A stretch of 64,000 nucleotides of DNA from Polynucleobacter sp. Tro8-14-1 (GTDB lineage: Bacteria; Pseudomonadota; Gammaproteobacteria; Burkholderiales; Burkholderiaceae). The notes under the pieces were generated by a model. The model ran no database searches and was not told where the DNA came from. It was given only the letters and a program-made list of their open reading frames with translations. A program made the translations under genes and the position numbers. The stretch spans positions 1-64,000 of the forward strand of contig NZ_JACVPX010000010.1 in the NCBI RefSeq assembly GCF_018881655.1, in the 5' to 3' direction. Shown in pieces: positions 40,949-50,808 of this stretch; position 1 is the stretch's first letter; each line of letters opens with the position of its first letter.

Positions 40949-41962
40949 ATGGAGCAATTTCATGCGCTACTCATTGCCTCCTACGGAAGGCATTATTTAG
41001 CGCAGCGTTTAATTGCAGATGCTGCTGGTCAAGAATCACCTGATGGTCCATTAATACAAGTCAGCACGCCAGCTAAGCAACATATTGGCGCTGTGGGTGA
41101 TCGCATGTTGCTTGAAATGACTTCAGCTGATCAAGCGCGCATTATCAAAATTGAGCCCCGAGAAAATCTTCTCTATCGCTCGGATGCATTTAAGAGCAAG
41201 TTGATTGCCTCGAATGTAGATCAAATCTTAGTAGTGCTTGCTACTCAACCCGCTTTCTCACCAGACTTATTGGGAAGAGCAGTAGTAGCTGCTGAAACCA
41301 ATCAAATTGGTCTACATATTTTGCTCAACAAGTGTGACCTTAAAGACAATCTTGAGCACGCACGCAAAATCATCGCGCCCTATGCTCGTATGGGTTATCA
41401 AGTCAGCGAAGTCTCTGCCAAATTTGATCCAGCCTCAATCGATTCCCTACAGACCGCTCTACAGGGTAAGGTCTCCGTCTTTGTGGGCCAATCAGGCATG
41501 GGCAAATCCAGCCTATTAAATGCTTGGATACCGAATGCGGCCGCACTGACCCAAGAATATTCTGTGCGCCTAGATACCGGCAAGCACACTACTACTGCAT
41601 GCCGTTATTTTGAATTGCCTGAGGCTTGGGGTAGAGATGCGACAGGTAAGCTTGGTGCTTTGATTGATTCACCAGGCTTTCAGGAGTTTGGTTTAGCGCA
41701 CATGTCTGTTAGTGAATTGCAGCATGCCTTTAGGGAATTTAAAGACTTGCTAGGTAAGTGCCGCTTTCATAACTGCGCGCATTTGACTGAGCCAGATTGC
41801 GCAGTACGTGAAGCGGTAGATAGAAATGAAATAGCGCCAGAAAGACTGGCGCTATTTAGACAGCTGCACTCGGATTCAAAAACAGCTGATGTACAAATTC
41901 AGGGAATTAGCCAAGCCAAAGAGCGATGGTCAGCATTAGCAACAAAGCCATCCAAGCGATAA
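40949..41962 (+). CDS. rsgA: Ribosome small subunit-dependent GTPase RsgA
   Basis: A 337-residue GTPase that checks late 30S maturation. It has an N-terminal OB fold, a circularly permuted GTPase with G4 NKCD, G1 GQSGMGKSSLLNAW and G3 DSPGFQE, and a C-terminal zinc site (CRFHNCAHLTEPDC). The start follows the protease stop by two bases. The 3' end overlaps the convergent CobD/CbiB-like gene by 56 bases. Confidence 0.93.
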   Translation: MEQFHALLIASYGRHYLAQRLIADAAGQESPDGPLIQVSTPAKQHIGAVGDRMLLEMTSADQARIIKIEPRENLLYRSDAFKSKLIASNVDQILVVLATQPAFSPDLLGRAVVAAETNQIGLHILLNKCDLKDNLEHARKIIAPYARMGYQVSEVSAKFDPASIDSLQTALQGKVSVFVGQSGMGKSSLLNAWIPNAAALTQEYSVRLDTGKHTTTACRYFELPEAWGRDATGKLGALIDSPGFQEFGLAHMSVSELQHAFREFKDLLGKCRFHNCAHLTEPDCAVREAVDRNEIAPERLALFRQLHSDSKTADVQIQGISQAKERWSALATKPSKR

Positions 41963-42866
41963 CTAAGCGCCATACCAATCCTACGGCAGAGCGCATCGTA
42001 CGCTCAGTAGGCTCAAGACCTACTTCATAAACAACCGGTTCACCGGCTTCAGCCATACGTAATGCCTCATCACTATCAGGCTCACTCATTGGCTCACCAA
42101 GACGCACACCCAATGCACCACTACCTGCGGCCAAAATCACTGCAGACAAAGAGTCTGACCATTTTTGCGTGAGATAGCGCCAGCCATATAGAGCACCTTC
42201 GAAATTGCCAACAATGGCAAAGCCCATTGCGGTAATGCGCGCAGGAACCCAATCCAATACGTAGAAGAAATGACGGGCAGATTCGCTGAGGTTAAAGTCA
42301 CCGCGCTCTGACCAACGTTGAGAGGCAATATCAGCCAAGCGGTAGAGCACAACACCAGCCGGGCCCATTGGCATCATGAACCAGAACAACACACCAAACA
42401 CATGGTGGTGTGAACCGATGATGGCGCGTTCTAGTGCCAAAGAAATCACCTCTGTCTCTGAAAGATTGGACGCGTCTAATTCAGGGCCATACCACTCACC
42501 CAAGGCCGCACGCGCAGCAGGTAAGTCATGCGCTTCAATTGCATCATGCACGGCAGTAAAAGAATGACTGAACTGACGAAAACCAAAAAACAAATAAGCG
42601 ATGACGATATTCCAAAGAAAACCCAAGATTGGATAAGTCACCATACAAGTAACATACACAATGAAGACTAAAAAAGTTGGCAATATGAAGGCTACTAAAC
42701 AGGCCATGCGAGCACCGACAGGGCTTGCACCGTCTTCAGTCTTGCCGCCGAATTCAGCAGCAACCCAATCTAACCAGCGAGCGCATACGCGCGCAATCCA
42801 ATGGCTTGAAGTGACTGGGCGGTATTGCTCAGCAATAAGGGCGAAGAGAATAGAAAAGAAAGTCAT
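41907..42866 (-). CDS. CobD/CbiB-family membrane protein
   Basis: A 319-residue inner-membrane protein with several hydrophobic helices and the family block TFFSILFALIAEQYRP at the start, then RFFYVLDWVPARITAMGFAIVGNFE-like sequence (DWVPARITA). CbiB proteins attach the aminopropanol side chain in cobalamin synthesis; in betaproteobacteria without a full cobalamin set the role of this paralogue is unclear. The start overlaps the upstream NUDIX gene in ATGA. Confidence 0.8.
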   Translation of the reverse strand: MTFFSILFALIAEQYRPVTSSHWIARVCARWLDWVAAEFGGKTEDGASPVGARMACLVAFILPTFLVFIVYVTCMVTYPILGFLWNIVIAYLFFGFRQFSHSFTAVHDAIEAHDLPAARAALGEWYGPELDASNLSETEVISLALERAIIGSHHHVFGVLFWFMMPMGPAGVVLYRLADIASQRWSERGDFNLSESARHFFYVLDWVPARITAMGFAIVGNFEGALYGWRYLTQKWSDSLSAVILAAGSGALGVRLGEPMSEPDSDEALRMAEAGEPVVYEVGLEPTERTMRSAVGLVWRLVIAWMALLLMLTIALWLG

Positions 42867-43606
42867 ACTTTTAATAAATGATAAAGGTTACGCAACATTC
42901 CCGCAGTGGCACCCCAAATAAAGCGGTTCTCATAAGGCATTGAATAAAAACGTCGTCCACCCTGCTCACTTTGCCACAATCTGACTTGATGATTAGCGGG
43001 ATCTAACAAAAAACTCAGGGGCACCTCAAAGACATCGGCCACCTCAAACTCGTCTAAGACATATTCTGCCTGAGCTTGGACCAATCCTACTACTGGTGTA
43101 ACGCTATAGCCAGAAACCGTTAAATACTGTGGCAAATGACCAATAATCTCCACTCGCCCAGGATCTAATCCGATCTCTTCTTTGCTCTCACGCAAGGCGG
43201 TGTCATTAGGACTTTGATCCTCAGGATCCATACGACCCCCTGGAAAACTAATTTGGCCCGCATGATCGCGCAAATGATTGGTTCTTTGCGTGAGCAATAC
43301 TGACAAACCATCCTCCCCCAATAGAAGTGGAATCAGTACTGCTGCTTTAGTGACTTTTCCGACAGCTTGGCGCTTAGCAATAATGTCAGCCGCAATCACA
43401 TGACGATTTTCATCGGTAATCTCTGGCTCCCATTGAGGGGGTGAGTTCAGCCTAGCCCTTAAACCAGCTGGCTCCAAAAATTCTGGTGCTACCCTTTTTT
43501 CACCAGCACACACCGCATGAATCGGAATCGCCTGTGCATCAAACCCTGGAGGCGCAGCAACATTGATTGCATTATCTTCAGGTGTTGAGGTCTTGGGCAT
43601 ATTCAT
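42863..43606 (-). CDS. NUDIX hydrolase (CoA pyrophosphatase-like)
   Basis: A 247-residue protein with the NUDIX box GGRMDPEDQSPNDTALRESKEEIGL (the Gx5Ex7REUxEExGU residues are G-R-M, E-D, R-E-S-K-E-E-I-G). The preceding LLTQRTNHLRDHAGQISFPGG is the CoA-diphosphatase (NudL/UPF0035) signature that removes 3',5'-ADP from CoA thioesters. It is translationally coupled to the CobD-like gene. Confidence 0.88.
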   Translation of the reverse strand: MNMPKTSTPEDNAINVAAPPGFDAQAIPIHAVCAGEKRVAPEFLEPAGLRARLNSPPQWEPEITDENRHVIAADIIAKRQAVGKVTKAAVLIPLLLGEDGLSVLLTQRTNHLRDHAGQISFPGGRMDPEDQSPNDTALRESKEEIGLDPGRVEIIGHLPQYLTVSGYSVTPVVGLVQAQAEYVLDEFEVADVFEVPLSFLLDPANHQVRLWQSEQGGRRFYSMPYENRFIWGATAGMLRNLYHLLKV

Positions 43607-43620
43607 ATTCTAAGGCAACA

Positions 43621-43646
43621 AAAAAGGCGACCGAGGCCGCCTTTTT
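43621..43646 (-). terminator. Terminator of the rpsP-rimM-trmD-rplS operon
   Basis: AAAAAGGCG-GCCTCGG-TCGCCTTTTT on the minus strand directly follows the rplS stop. Confidence 0.85.
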
Positions 43647-43664
43647 AAATCAAGCCAGCATTAA

Positions 43665-44057
43665 TTATGCAGCTGGAGTTGCTACTGCTACTTTACGTGC
43701 AGGAAGCTTCTCTTTAATACGTGCAGACTTACCTGAACGATCGCGCAAGTAGTACAACTTAGCACGACGTACATCACCGCGACGCTTCACTTCAATGCTA
43801 GCGATCAATGGTGAGTAAGTTTGGAATGTACGCTCTACACCTTCGCCAGATGAAATCTTGCGAACGATAAAGCTGGAATTGAGTCCGCGATTGCGCTTTG
43901 CAATCACAACACCTTCAAACGCCTGAGTACGCTTACGCGCACCTTCAACAACGTTCACACCAACAACTACTGTATCGCCAGGAGCAAAGCTTGGCAAAAC
44001 CTTGTTAGCACTTAAGCGAGCAATTTCTTCTTGCTCAATTTTTTCAATTAAATTCAT
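43665..44057 (-). CDS. rplS: 50S ribosomal protein L19
   Basis: A 130-residue L19: [20 protein letters not shown], then [32 protein letters not shown]. (Key residues are G-D-T-V and the R-N-R-G-L motif.) It sits at the 30S/50S interface. The C-terminal tail ([16 protein letters not shown]) is longer than in E. coli. It is the last gene of the rpsP operon. Confidence 0.95.
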   Translation of the reverse strand: MNLIEKIEQEEIARLSANKVLPSFAPGDTVVVGVNVVEGARKRTQAFEGVVIAKRNRGLNSSFIVRKISSGEGVERTFQTYSPLIASIEVKRRGDVRRAKLYYLRDRSGKSARIKEKLPARKVAVATPAA

Positions 44058-44193
44058 TTTTAATCCTTAAACATCGTATTAGCGTTTAATCCCGAGACCT
44101 AAATCAACGGACCTAATAGAGGATGCAGTTAAAACAATTTCACTAAACCAAAAACTAAACCACCCATTCACCACTGCACACTACTGAAAGTAT

Positions 44194-44940
44194 TTACAGA
44201 GAGCGAAGAAATTGTTCATCTTCTCGGGTTAGCAACCCTTTGGCTCTGGCCGATTCAATTAAGTCCGGCCTTAACCTGAACGTCAGCTCTAAAGACTTCT
44301 GCCGACGCCAATCCGCTATTTTAGCGTGATGTCCGCCCAAAAGCACGTCCGGGACGGATAAATTTTCATATATTTCGGGGCGGGTGTAGTGCGGATAATC
44401 CAAAAGACCGTTCATAAAGCTATCCTGAGTGGCAGATTCACCATCTCCAAGCGCTCCTGGAATCAATCTAATTACCGCATCCATCATCGCCATAGCGGGG
44501 ATTTCACCCCCAGAAAGCACAAAATCACCGATAGAAAGCTGTAAATCAACGTTTCGATCGACAAAACGTTGGTCAATGGCCTCATATCGACCACAAATAA
44601 AGCTCAAATTGTCGTAATCCAGGATATCTGCCGCTATCTTCTGAGTAAAACGCTCGCCCTGGGGTGCCAATAAGCAAATTGGGCCTGATTTGATGTTTGC
44701 CACCTGATGGGCTGCCTTAATTCCGGCAACTGCATCTTCTAAGGGCTTGGCCATCATCACCATGCCAGGTCCACCGCCATAAGCACGGTCGTCCACGGTT
44801 TTACGAGGATCAGAGCAAAAGTCACGAGGATTCCAAAGATGCACGCTGGCTAATGATTGTTCACAGGCGCGACCAGTAATGCCCCACCGCGTTAATGCAG
44901 AGAACATTTCAGGAAACAAGGTGACTACATCAAAGCGCAT
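44194..44940 (-). CDS. trmD: tRNA (guanine37-N1)-methyltransferase
   Basis: A 248-residue SPOUT methyltransferase that methylates G37 next to the anticodon, preventing frameshifts. The trefoil-knot region shows FICGRYEAIDQRF, SIGDFVLSGGEIPAM and LLGGHHAKIADWR. It lies between rimM and rplS, as in most proteobacteria. Confidence 0.95.
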   Translation of the reverse strand: MRFDVVTLFPEMFSALTRWGITGRACEQSLASVHLWNPRDFCSDPRKTVDDRAYGGGPGMVMMAKPLEDAVAGIKAAHQVANIKSGPICLLAPQGERFTQKIAADILDYDNLSFICGRYEAIDQRFVDRNVDLQLSIGDFVLSGGEIPAMAMMDAVIRLIPGALGDGESATQDSFMNGLLDYPHYTRPEIYENLSVPDVLLGGHHAKIADWRRQKSLELTFRLRPDLIESARAKGLLTREDEQFLRSL

Positions 44941-44976
44941 ATCGGTAATTATTTTTTGAAATTGATCTTTGCGTTC

Positions 44977-45543
44977 TTATTGCCAGTCAGACTGCCAATC
45001 AAGAGTAATCGTTTTATTTGGCAAGTCGACGTTTTGCACTACTTCTTTTACAAACGGCACCAAATACACAATCGTTTTAGTTTCTGGATTACCAATCGCG
45101 ATAACACCATGTGCACCATTCTCAGTGACATCAATCACTTCCCCAAGCGCTTCGCCTTGCAAATTCACGGCATGACAACCAATCAGATCAACCCAATAAT
45201 AGGAATCACTATCCGCCTTTGGAAACGCATCGCGTGCCACCAAGATACGAGAACCTTTTAATGCGAGTGCCTGATCACGATCAGTTACCCCATCCAGAGT
45301 AAGCACCACATTACCGCTATGCATCTTGGCGCTTTTCACTTTGTATTGCGTCAAAGAGGCTTGCTCTAGTGACGCAGAAACGCCCGCATCCCTACGAGGA
45401 ATCAGAGACAGCCAAATGGATTTAGAAGAAAGAAGTGCTACAGGCTCTGATGAGTGAGGTCTTACCTTCACTTGGCCTTGCAAACCTTGCGCCTCAGATA
45501 TGGCGCCAAGCTCAATCAAATCATTCAGGGAAGGCGTACTCAT
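44977..45543 (-). CDS. rimM: Ribosome maturation factor RimM
   Basis: A 188-residue factor needed for 30S head assembly, with an N-terminal RimM domain (LGAISEAQGLQGQVKVRPHS) and a C-terminal PRC barrel (YYWVDLIGCHAVNLQGEALGEV). It is upstream of trmD in the standard order. Confidence 0.94.
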   Translation of the reverse strand: MSTPSLNDLIELGAISEAQGLQGQVKVRPHSSEPVALLSSKSIWLSLIPRRDAGVSASLEQASLTQYKVKSAKMHSGNVVLTLDGVTDRDQALALKGSRILVARDAFPKADSDSYYWVDLIGCHAVNLQGEALGEVIDVTENGAHGVIAIGNPETKTIVYLVPFVKEVVQNVDLPNKTITLDWQSDWQ

Positions 45544-45635
45544 TTGTAAGACACCTTATTTTCCCAAAATAGAACTACTATAAATTCTGCCGCTAAAAAC
45601 CTCATCACATCGATGAAGTTTTTAGCAATCGAATA

Positions 45636-45881
45636 TTAAACAGCTGGATTGTTTTTGATCAAACGAACTACTGTTGGGGAAACCTGCGCGCCAACACCAG
45701 TCCAGTATGTCAAACGGTCTTGAGCAATACGCATTGCTTGCTCAGTTGCCGCTGCTTGTGGATTGAAGTAACCAATACGCTCGATGAAATTCGAGTCACG
45801 ACGGTTGCGTTTATCAGTAGCAACAATGCTGTAAAAAGGGCGCTTCTTAGAACCGCCGCGTGCCAGTCGAATGACGACCAT
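45636..45881 (-). CDS. rpsP: 30S ribosomal protein S16
   Basis: An 81-residue S16: [20 protein letters not shown], then [16 protein letters not shown]. It binds 16S rRNA early in assembly. It is the first gene of the operon; the promoter should be in 45882-46100. Confidence 0.95.
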   Translation of the reverse strand: MVVIRLARGGSKKRPFYSIVATDKRNRRDSNFIERIGYFNPQAAATEQAMRIAQDRLTYWTGVGAQVSPTVVRLIKNNPAV

Positions 45882-46105
45882 ACTTATTCCTTAAAATCTA
45901 AAATGAAAACAGGTTGATTACAACCCAATGAAATTTCTACAAAAAACCTTGGGCTCCAGCTCACCAAATACAGATACGGTAGAGCGGAAAACCTCATATT
46001 CTAGACGAAAACCCCTACTTCTTCCACCTATTTAAGCATCTAAGACAGTAGAATAGAATGTGTACTTAGATAAAAAATACATTAAAAACAATAACTTAGG
46101 TAAAT
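45882..46105. promoter_or_regulatory. Divergent promoter region between rpsP and the META gene
   Basis: These 224 bases without a gene lie between divergent genes. The left part must carry the rpsP operon promoter; no specific boxes are called. Confidence 0.4.
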
Positions 46106-46636
46106 ATGATCCTTAAATCCAGACTTTTAGACTCCCTCAGAAGGCCTTCAAAAGGGTTCTTTCTGACACTTTCTTGCCTAAGTCTTGGACTTTTAAGTGG
46201 CTGCGCAAACGTCATACCTCCATGTGGAGCCAAAATAAGCCCACCAAGCAGCGAACTCAAAAATACCAAATGGGAGCTGACCCGCTGGAACTTACCCCCC
46301 AATAGCAATGGAGAGGTGCCTACCCGTCAAATTCCGCAAGGCGATGCCAGCAACCCGATTCAAATCATTTTTGGTGCTAGCGGACAACGACTGAGCGGCT
46401 CGACAGGATGCAATCGGTTTACTGCAACCCTCGATGAAGACGCCCGCGGTTTTTCTCTTAAGCAAATCGCCAGTACCAAGATGGCTTGCAACCCTCAGCG
46501 TATGGAATTAGAAAATGATTTCCTCTATGAGTTAAATGACTATCGCAGCATTGTGCGCAATGGTGATCAATTACTCATGATCGGCACTGATCGTGAAGTA
46601 CTCAGTTTTATTCAAAAGCCAAACAATACTAAGTAA
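46106..46636 (+). CDS. META-domain lipoprotein
   Basis: A 176-residue protein. A hydrophobic segment ending LGLLSGCAN gives a lipobox (Cys at about residue 32). The META domain follows, from NTKWELTRWN, with the conserved GSTGCNRF loop and IASTKMACN. META domains (as in HslJ) sit in the periplasm and help with heat or drug tolerance. Function here unknown. Confidence 0.82.
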   Translation: MILKSRLLDSLRRPSKGFFLTLSCLSLGLLSGCANVIPPCGAKISPPSSELKNTKWELTRWNLPPNSNGEVPTRQIPQGDASNPIQIIFGASGQRLSGSTGCNRFTATLDEDARGFSLKQIASTKMACNPQRMELENDFLYELNDYRSIVRNGDQLLMIGTDREVLSFIQKPNNTK

Positions 46637-46674
46637 GCACTCAATTATTCATTAGCAATATCACTGAAAGATTC

Positions 46675-47121
46675 ATGAAAAAATCCAAACTTCTTTTTTG
46701 CGCACTCGGATTACTCCTTCCGGGCAGCGGCCTCAATTGTTTTTATCTACAAGGACTCAAATCTTTTTGGGCATGGGTTCAGCTATTTGCCTTGATAGGT
46801 GGCGCAGTAGGCTGGGTCATTCTTAAGGACGCCCACTTTCATTCGGCGCCAGGATGGGTGCTCGTTACTTTTGGTTTTATGGCTATTGAAGCAAGCTGGT
46901 TAACCACCATTGCCTTTGGTCTTCGCTTGGATGAGAAGTGGGATGCCCAATTTAATCCCGGCATTGAAGAACACCGACGGAGTCGCTCTGGCTGGCTCGA
47001 GATACTGACAGTAATTTTCTCTTTGGTATTGGGTGCTGGTGTAATGATGACTTTTTTAGCAGTCTCATTTGAGCAATTCTTCATTTCTCAAATCTATGAA
47101 GCAAAAAAGCTATCCCAATAA
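46675..47121 (+). CDS. Small membrane protein
   Basis: A 148-residue protein with three or four hydrophobic helices (LLFCALGLLLPGSGLNCFYL; FWAWVQLFALIGGAVGWVIL; VLVTFGFMAIEASWL; LEILTVIFSLVLGAGVMM). The glycine-rich first helix and length resemble TM2-like proteins. No function recognised. It follows the META gene on the same strand. Confidence 0.65.
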   Translation: MKKSKLLFCALGLLLPGSGLNCFYLQGLKSFWAWVQLFALIGGAVGWVILKDAHFHSAPGWVLVTFGFMAIEASWLTTIAFGLRLDEKWDAQFNPGIEEHRRSRSGWLEILTVIFSLVLGAGVMMTFLAVSFEQFFISQIYEAKKLSQ

Positions 47122-47148
47122 TTGCAGATAGCTTTCATTTTGCAAGAG

Positions 47149-47172
47149 CCGCTCTTAAGAGCGGTTTTTTTA
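47149..47172 (+). terminator. Rho-independent terminator
   Basis: CCGCTCTTAAGAGCGG is a perfect palindrome followed by a run of seven T and ATT. It ends the META/membrane-protein unit and faces the convergent acyl-CoA dehydrogenase gene. Confidence 0.85.
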
Positions 47173-47189
47173 TTCTCTTTTGCGCCCCT

Positions 47190-48977
47190 TTAGAACTGCT
47201 CTACTTCTAGGGCATTGGTAGAGTGACCGCTTTCAACAATCGAAGTTGCCAGAGCTTGTGCTTGAGGCATGAGATTCTCAGCAAAGAAACGGGCAGTAGC
47301 AATCTTCGCGCCATAAAATTTTGGATCATCATCACGCAAACGCTCAGAAGCTAACAGTGCTCTCGCCATTTGCCAGCCGCCCAATACCAAGCCAGATAAG
47401 CGTAAGTAAGCAAAGCTACCGGCATAGACAGCCTTGATGTCCGTCTTTGCATTCGCAACAATGTATGCAACTGCTTGTTCGAAGGCCGCGCGTGCCAAAG
47501 TGAGTTGCTTGAGAACCGCTTTAGCATCAGCACTTCCACTGGCAGCTAAATCTTTTTCAGTAGCAGCAATTCTTTGGGAAAGCTCTTTGGCAATCGCCCC
47601 ACCATCACGTACTGTTTTTCTACCAACTAAGTCATTCGCCTGAATTGCAGTAGTGCCTTCGTAAATCGTCAAGATGCGGGCATCACGGTAATACTGCGCT
47701 GCGCCAGTTTCTTCGATAAAGCCCATACCACCATGCACTTGAACCCCCAGACTAGCCACTTCAATCGACATTTCTGTAGAAAAGCCCTTAACGATTGGGA
47801 CCAAGAATTCATAGACAGCTTGATTGGCCTTGCGAACCGCTTCATCAGGAGCAGCATGCTGTGCATCATATGCAGAAGCAGCGTAGTAGGCTAATGCACG
47901 CGATGCTTCTGTGTAGGCACGCATCGTCATCAACATGCGCTTCACATCAGGTTGATGAATAATTGCAACAGGGCCCGGTGAACCGGTTAGGTCACGGCTT
48001 TGTACTCGATCTTTGGCGTATTGCACTGCCTTTTGATATGCGCGTTCTGCAACAGCCACGCCCTGCATACCTACTGCAAAGCGAGCCGCATTCATCATCA
48101 CGAACATATATTCAAGACCGCGATTTTCCTCGCCAACCAAGTAGCCGATCGCACCACCATGATCACCAAACTGTAGAACCGCAGTTGGGCTCGCTTTAAT
48201 GCCTAACTTATGCTCAATCGAAACGCAATGAACATCATTACGTTCACCCAATGAACCATCTTTATTTACCATAAACTTCGGCACTACAAATAATGAAATA
48301 CCCTTTACGCCCTCTGGCGCATCGGGTGTTCTGGCTAACACCAAATGGATAATATTCTTAGCCATATCGTGCTCACCATAGGTGATATAAATTTTGGTAC
48401 CAAAAATCTTGTAAGTACCGTCACCCTCTGGAACAGCACGTGAGCGAACCATCGCAAGATCAGAGCCAGCTTGCGGCTCAGTCAAATTCATTGTTCCAGT
48501 CCACTCACCAGAAATCATCTTCGGAACGTATTGCTCCTGAAGTTCTGGGCTAGCAGCAGTTAAGAGAGCTTCAATAGCACCATCAGTTAGCAAAGGACAT
48601 AATGCAAAAGAAAGATTGGCTGCATTCACCATCTCTAAACATGCAGTAGAGATCAATTTTGGTAAACCTTGTCCACCAAACTCTGCGGGATGAATGACGC
48701 CTTGCCAACCAGCAGCAGCGTATTGCTCGAAAGCTTGTTTGAAGCCGGGGGTAGTTGTCACTACACCATCTTTTAAGGAGCTTGGGGTTTGATCGCCAGC
48801 CCAATTGAGGGGGGCCACTACGTCTTGATTAAATTTGGCTGACTCCTCCAAGATCGCAGGGGCCAAATCTACATCCGCACCAGCATCAGCATAGGAGGGG
48901 TAGGCGACAACATCTGATAGCCCAGCTAGTTCATTCATCACAAACAACATATCTTTCACTGGGGCTACGTATGGCAT
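47190..48977 (-). CDS. Acyl-CoA dehydrogenase, large form
   Basis: A 595-residue flavoenzyme that desaturates acyl-CoA at C2-C3. It has the family N-terminal extension, FAD/acyl regions MNLTEPQAGSDLAMVRSRA and VQVHGGMGFIEETGAAQYYRDARILTIYEGTTAIQ, and a C-terminal helical domain (residues about 465-590) typical of the long FadE12/DmdC-like class. The catalytic Glu lies in the IYEGT segment. It is next to etfA/etfB on the same strand, which supply its electron acceptor. Confidence 0.92.
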   Translation of the reverse strand: MPYVAPVKDMLFVMNELAGLSDVVAYPSYADAGADVDLAPAILEESAKFNQDVVAPLNWAGDQTPSSLKDGVVTTTPGFKQAFEQYAAAGWQGVIHPAEFGGQGLPKLISTACLEMVNAANLSFALCPLLTDGAIEALLTAASPELQEQYVPKMISGEWTGTMNLTEPQAGSDLAMVRSRAVPEGDGTYKIFGTKIYITYGEHDMAKNIIHLVLARTPDAPEGVKGISLFVVPKFMVNKDGSLGERNDVHCVSIEHKLGIKASPTAVLQFGDHGGAIGYLVGEENRGLEYMFVMMNAARFAVGMQGVAVAERAYQKAVQYAKDRVQSRDLTGSPGPVAIIHQPDVKRMLMTMRAYTEASRALAYYAASAYDAQHAAPDEAVRKANQAVYEFLVPIVKGFSTEMSIEVASLGVQVHGGMGFIEETGAAQYYRDARILTIYEGTTAIQANDLVGRKTVRDGGAIAKELSQRIAATEKDLAASGSADAKAVLKQLTLARAAFEQAVAYIVANAKTDIKAVYAGSFAYLRLSGLVLGGWQMARALLASERLRDDDPKFYGAKIATARFFAENLMPQAQALATSIVESGHSTNALEVEQF

Positions 48978-49034
48978 TACAACTCCTCTTTATACAGTTA
49001 GATACTTAATTAATCTTTAGCTTCAATCTTCAAC

Positions 49035-49970
49035 TCAACCAAGTGCTTTTGTTAACTCCGGCACAGCAATGTTCAAATCCGCCACTAGACCATAGTCAGC
49101 AACACCAAATATTGGCGCCTCTGGATCTTTGTTGATTGCCACGATGACCTTGGAGTCTTTCATACCAGCCAAATGTTGGATGGCACCAGAGATACCAACA
49201 GCGATGTAAAGCTGAGGAGCGACAATCTTGCCAGTCTGACCCACTTGATAATCATTGGGAACGTAACCCGCGTCCACCGCAGCACGGGATGCACCCAAAG
49301 CAGCACCGAGTTTGTCGGCCAAAGGCGCAATGAGCTCCTGATACTTTTCACCGGAACCCAAACCACGACCACCAGAAACAATAATCTTGGCGGCGGTCAA
49401 TTCTGGACGATCAGATTTAGTCAGCTCACGACCAACAAAGGATGATGAAACTTTACTATCAGCAACAGCAGCTTTTTCTACAGCAGCCGAACCACCAGTA
49501 GCGGCAACTGGATCAAAACCAGTAGTACGCACAGTAATCACTTTGATTGGATCGGTGGATTGCACGGTCGCAATCGCATTGCCCGCATAAATTGGACGCT
49601 CGAAAGTATCCACAGAGATGACTTTGGTAATGTCAGACAACTGAGCTACATCTAACTTAGCAGCAACGCGTGGCAAAACATTCTTTCCGTTGGCTGTTGC
49701 AGGAGCGAGAATATGGCTATAGCCATTCGCAATGGAGAGGATCTGCGCAGCCAAAGGTTCAGCCAATTGATCAGCCAAATTAGCGGCTTCAATTTGAATG
49801 ACTTTGCGCACGCCAGCAATTTGCGCTGCGGCAGCTGCAGCAGCATCAGCACCACTCCCAGCAACGAGCACATCCACCTCAGGAGAGCACTGCAAAGCAG
49901 CTGCTACAGCATTAAGGGTTGCCGCTTTTAATGATTGATTGTCGTGTTCAGCAATAACAAGTGCAGCCAT
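49035..49970 (-). CDS. etfA: Electron transfer flavoprotein alpha subunit
   Basis: A 311-residue subunit that carries the FAD. The C-terminal FAD-binding region reads [16 protein letters not shown] then [24 protein letters not shown] and [22 protein letters not shown]. It accepts electrons from acyl-CoA dehydrogenases and passes them to ETF-quinone oxidoreductase. It starts one base after etfB. Confidence 0.94.
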   Translation of the reverse strand: MAALVIAEHDNQSLKAATLNAVAAALQCSPEVDVLVAGSGADAAAAAAAQIAGVRKVIQIEAANLADQLAEPLAAQILSIANGYSHILAPATANGKNVLPRVAAKLDVAQLSDITKVISVDTFERPIYAGNAIATVQSTDPIKVITVRTTGFDPVAATGGSAAVEKAAVADSKVSSSFVGRELTKSDRPELTAAKIIVSGGRGLGSGEKYQELIAPLADKLGAALGASRAAVDAGYVPNDYQVGQTGKIVAPQLYIAVGISGAIQHLAGMKDSKVIVAINKDPEAPIFGVADYGLVADLNIAVPELTKALG

Positions 49971-50720
49971 TTAGATCACCTTCGCTTCATTTTTGAGTTT
50001 TTCTACAAGGGCTGCCACATCAGCAACCATCACGCCAGCAGAGCGCTTTGGCGGCTCTTCTACTTTAAGTGTTTTCAGGCGTGGGGCAATATCGACACCC
50101 AATTCTTCAGGCTTCACGATATCAATTGTTTTCTTCTTGGCCTTCATGATGTTCGGCAAAGTGACATAGCGTGGTTCATTCAAGCGCAGGTCAGTGGTAA
50201 TCACTGCCGGCAAAGTTAGTGCAATAGTTTCTAAGCCGCCATCGACTTCACGAGTCACAGTGGCTTTGCCGTCTGCAACTACAACCTTAGAAGCAAAGGT
50301 TGCTTGAGGAATATCCAGCAAGCTAGCCAACATCTGACCGGTTTGATTGCTGTCATCGTCAATTGCTTGTTTACCAAGAATGATGATTTGCGCTTGCTCT
50401 TTATCAGAGAGCGCCTTGAGAATCTTCGCTACTGCTAAAGGTTGCAGCTCTACATCTGTCTCCACCAGGATGGCACGATCCGCGCCAATTGCTAAAGCGG
50501 TACGGAGGGTTTCTTGGCATTGGGTTGCACCAGCAGATACTACAACCACCTCAGTTGCGACACCCGCCTCTTTTAAACGCACCGCTTCCTCTACTGCGAT
50601 TTCATCAAAGGGATTCATACTCATTTTGACGTTCGCTAAATCAACTCCAGAGTTGTCTGATTTCACCCGAATTTTGACGTTGTAATCAACAACGCGTTTT
50701 ACAGCCACTAAGACTTTCAT
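49971..50720 (-). CDS. etfB: Electron transfer flavoprotein beta subunit
   Basis: A 249-residue subunit: [19 protein letters not shown] at the start, [17 protein letters not shown], and the C-terminal helix [16 protein letters not shown]. It binds AMP structurally and completes the ETF heterodimer with EtfA. Confidence 0.94.
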   Translation of the reverse strand: MKVLVAVKRVVDYNVKIRVKSDNSGVDLANVKMSMNPFDEIAVEEAVRLKEAGVATEVVVVSAGATQCQETLRTALAIGADRAILVETDVELQPLAVAKILKALSDKEQAQIIILGKQAIDDDSNQTGQMLASLLDIPQATFASKVVVADGKATVTREVDGGLETIALTLPAVITTDLRLNEPRYVTLPNIMKAKKKTIDIVKPEELGVDIAPRLKTLKVEEPPKRSAGVMVADVAALVEKLKNEAKVI

Positions 50721-50808
50721 CCCTCAAACCTCTCCAATAATATATAAATCGAGGATAAACCCTCAATAAAAAGCACGATCGTTTTATTTTACCTGAATAT
50801 TTGCCAAA

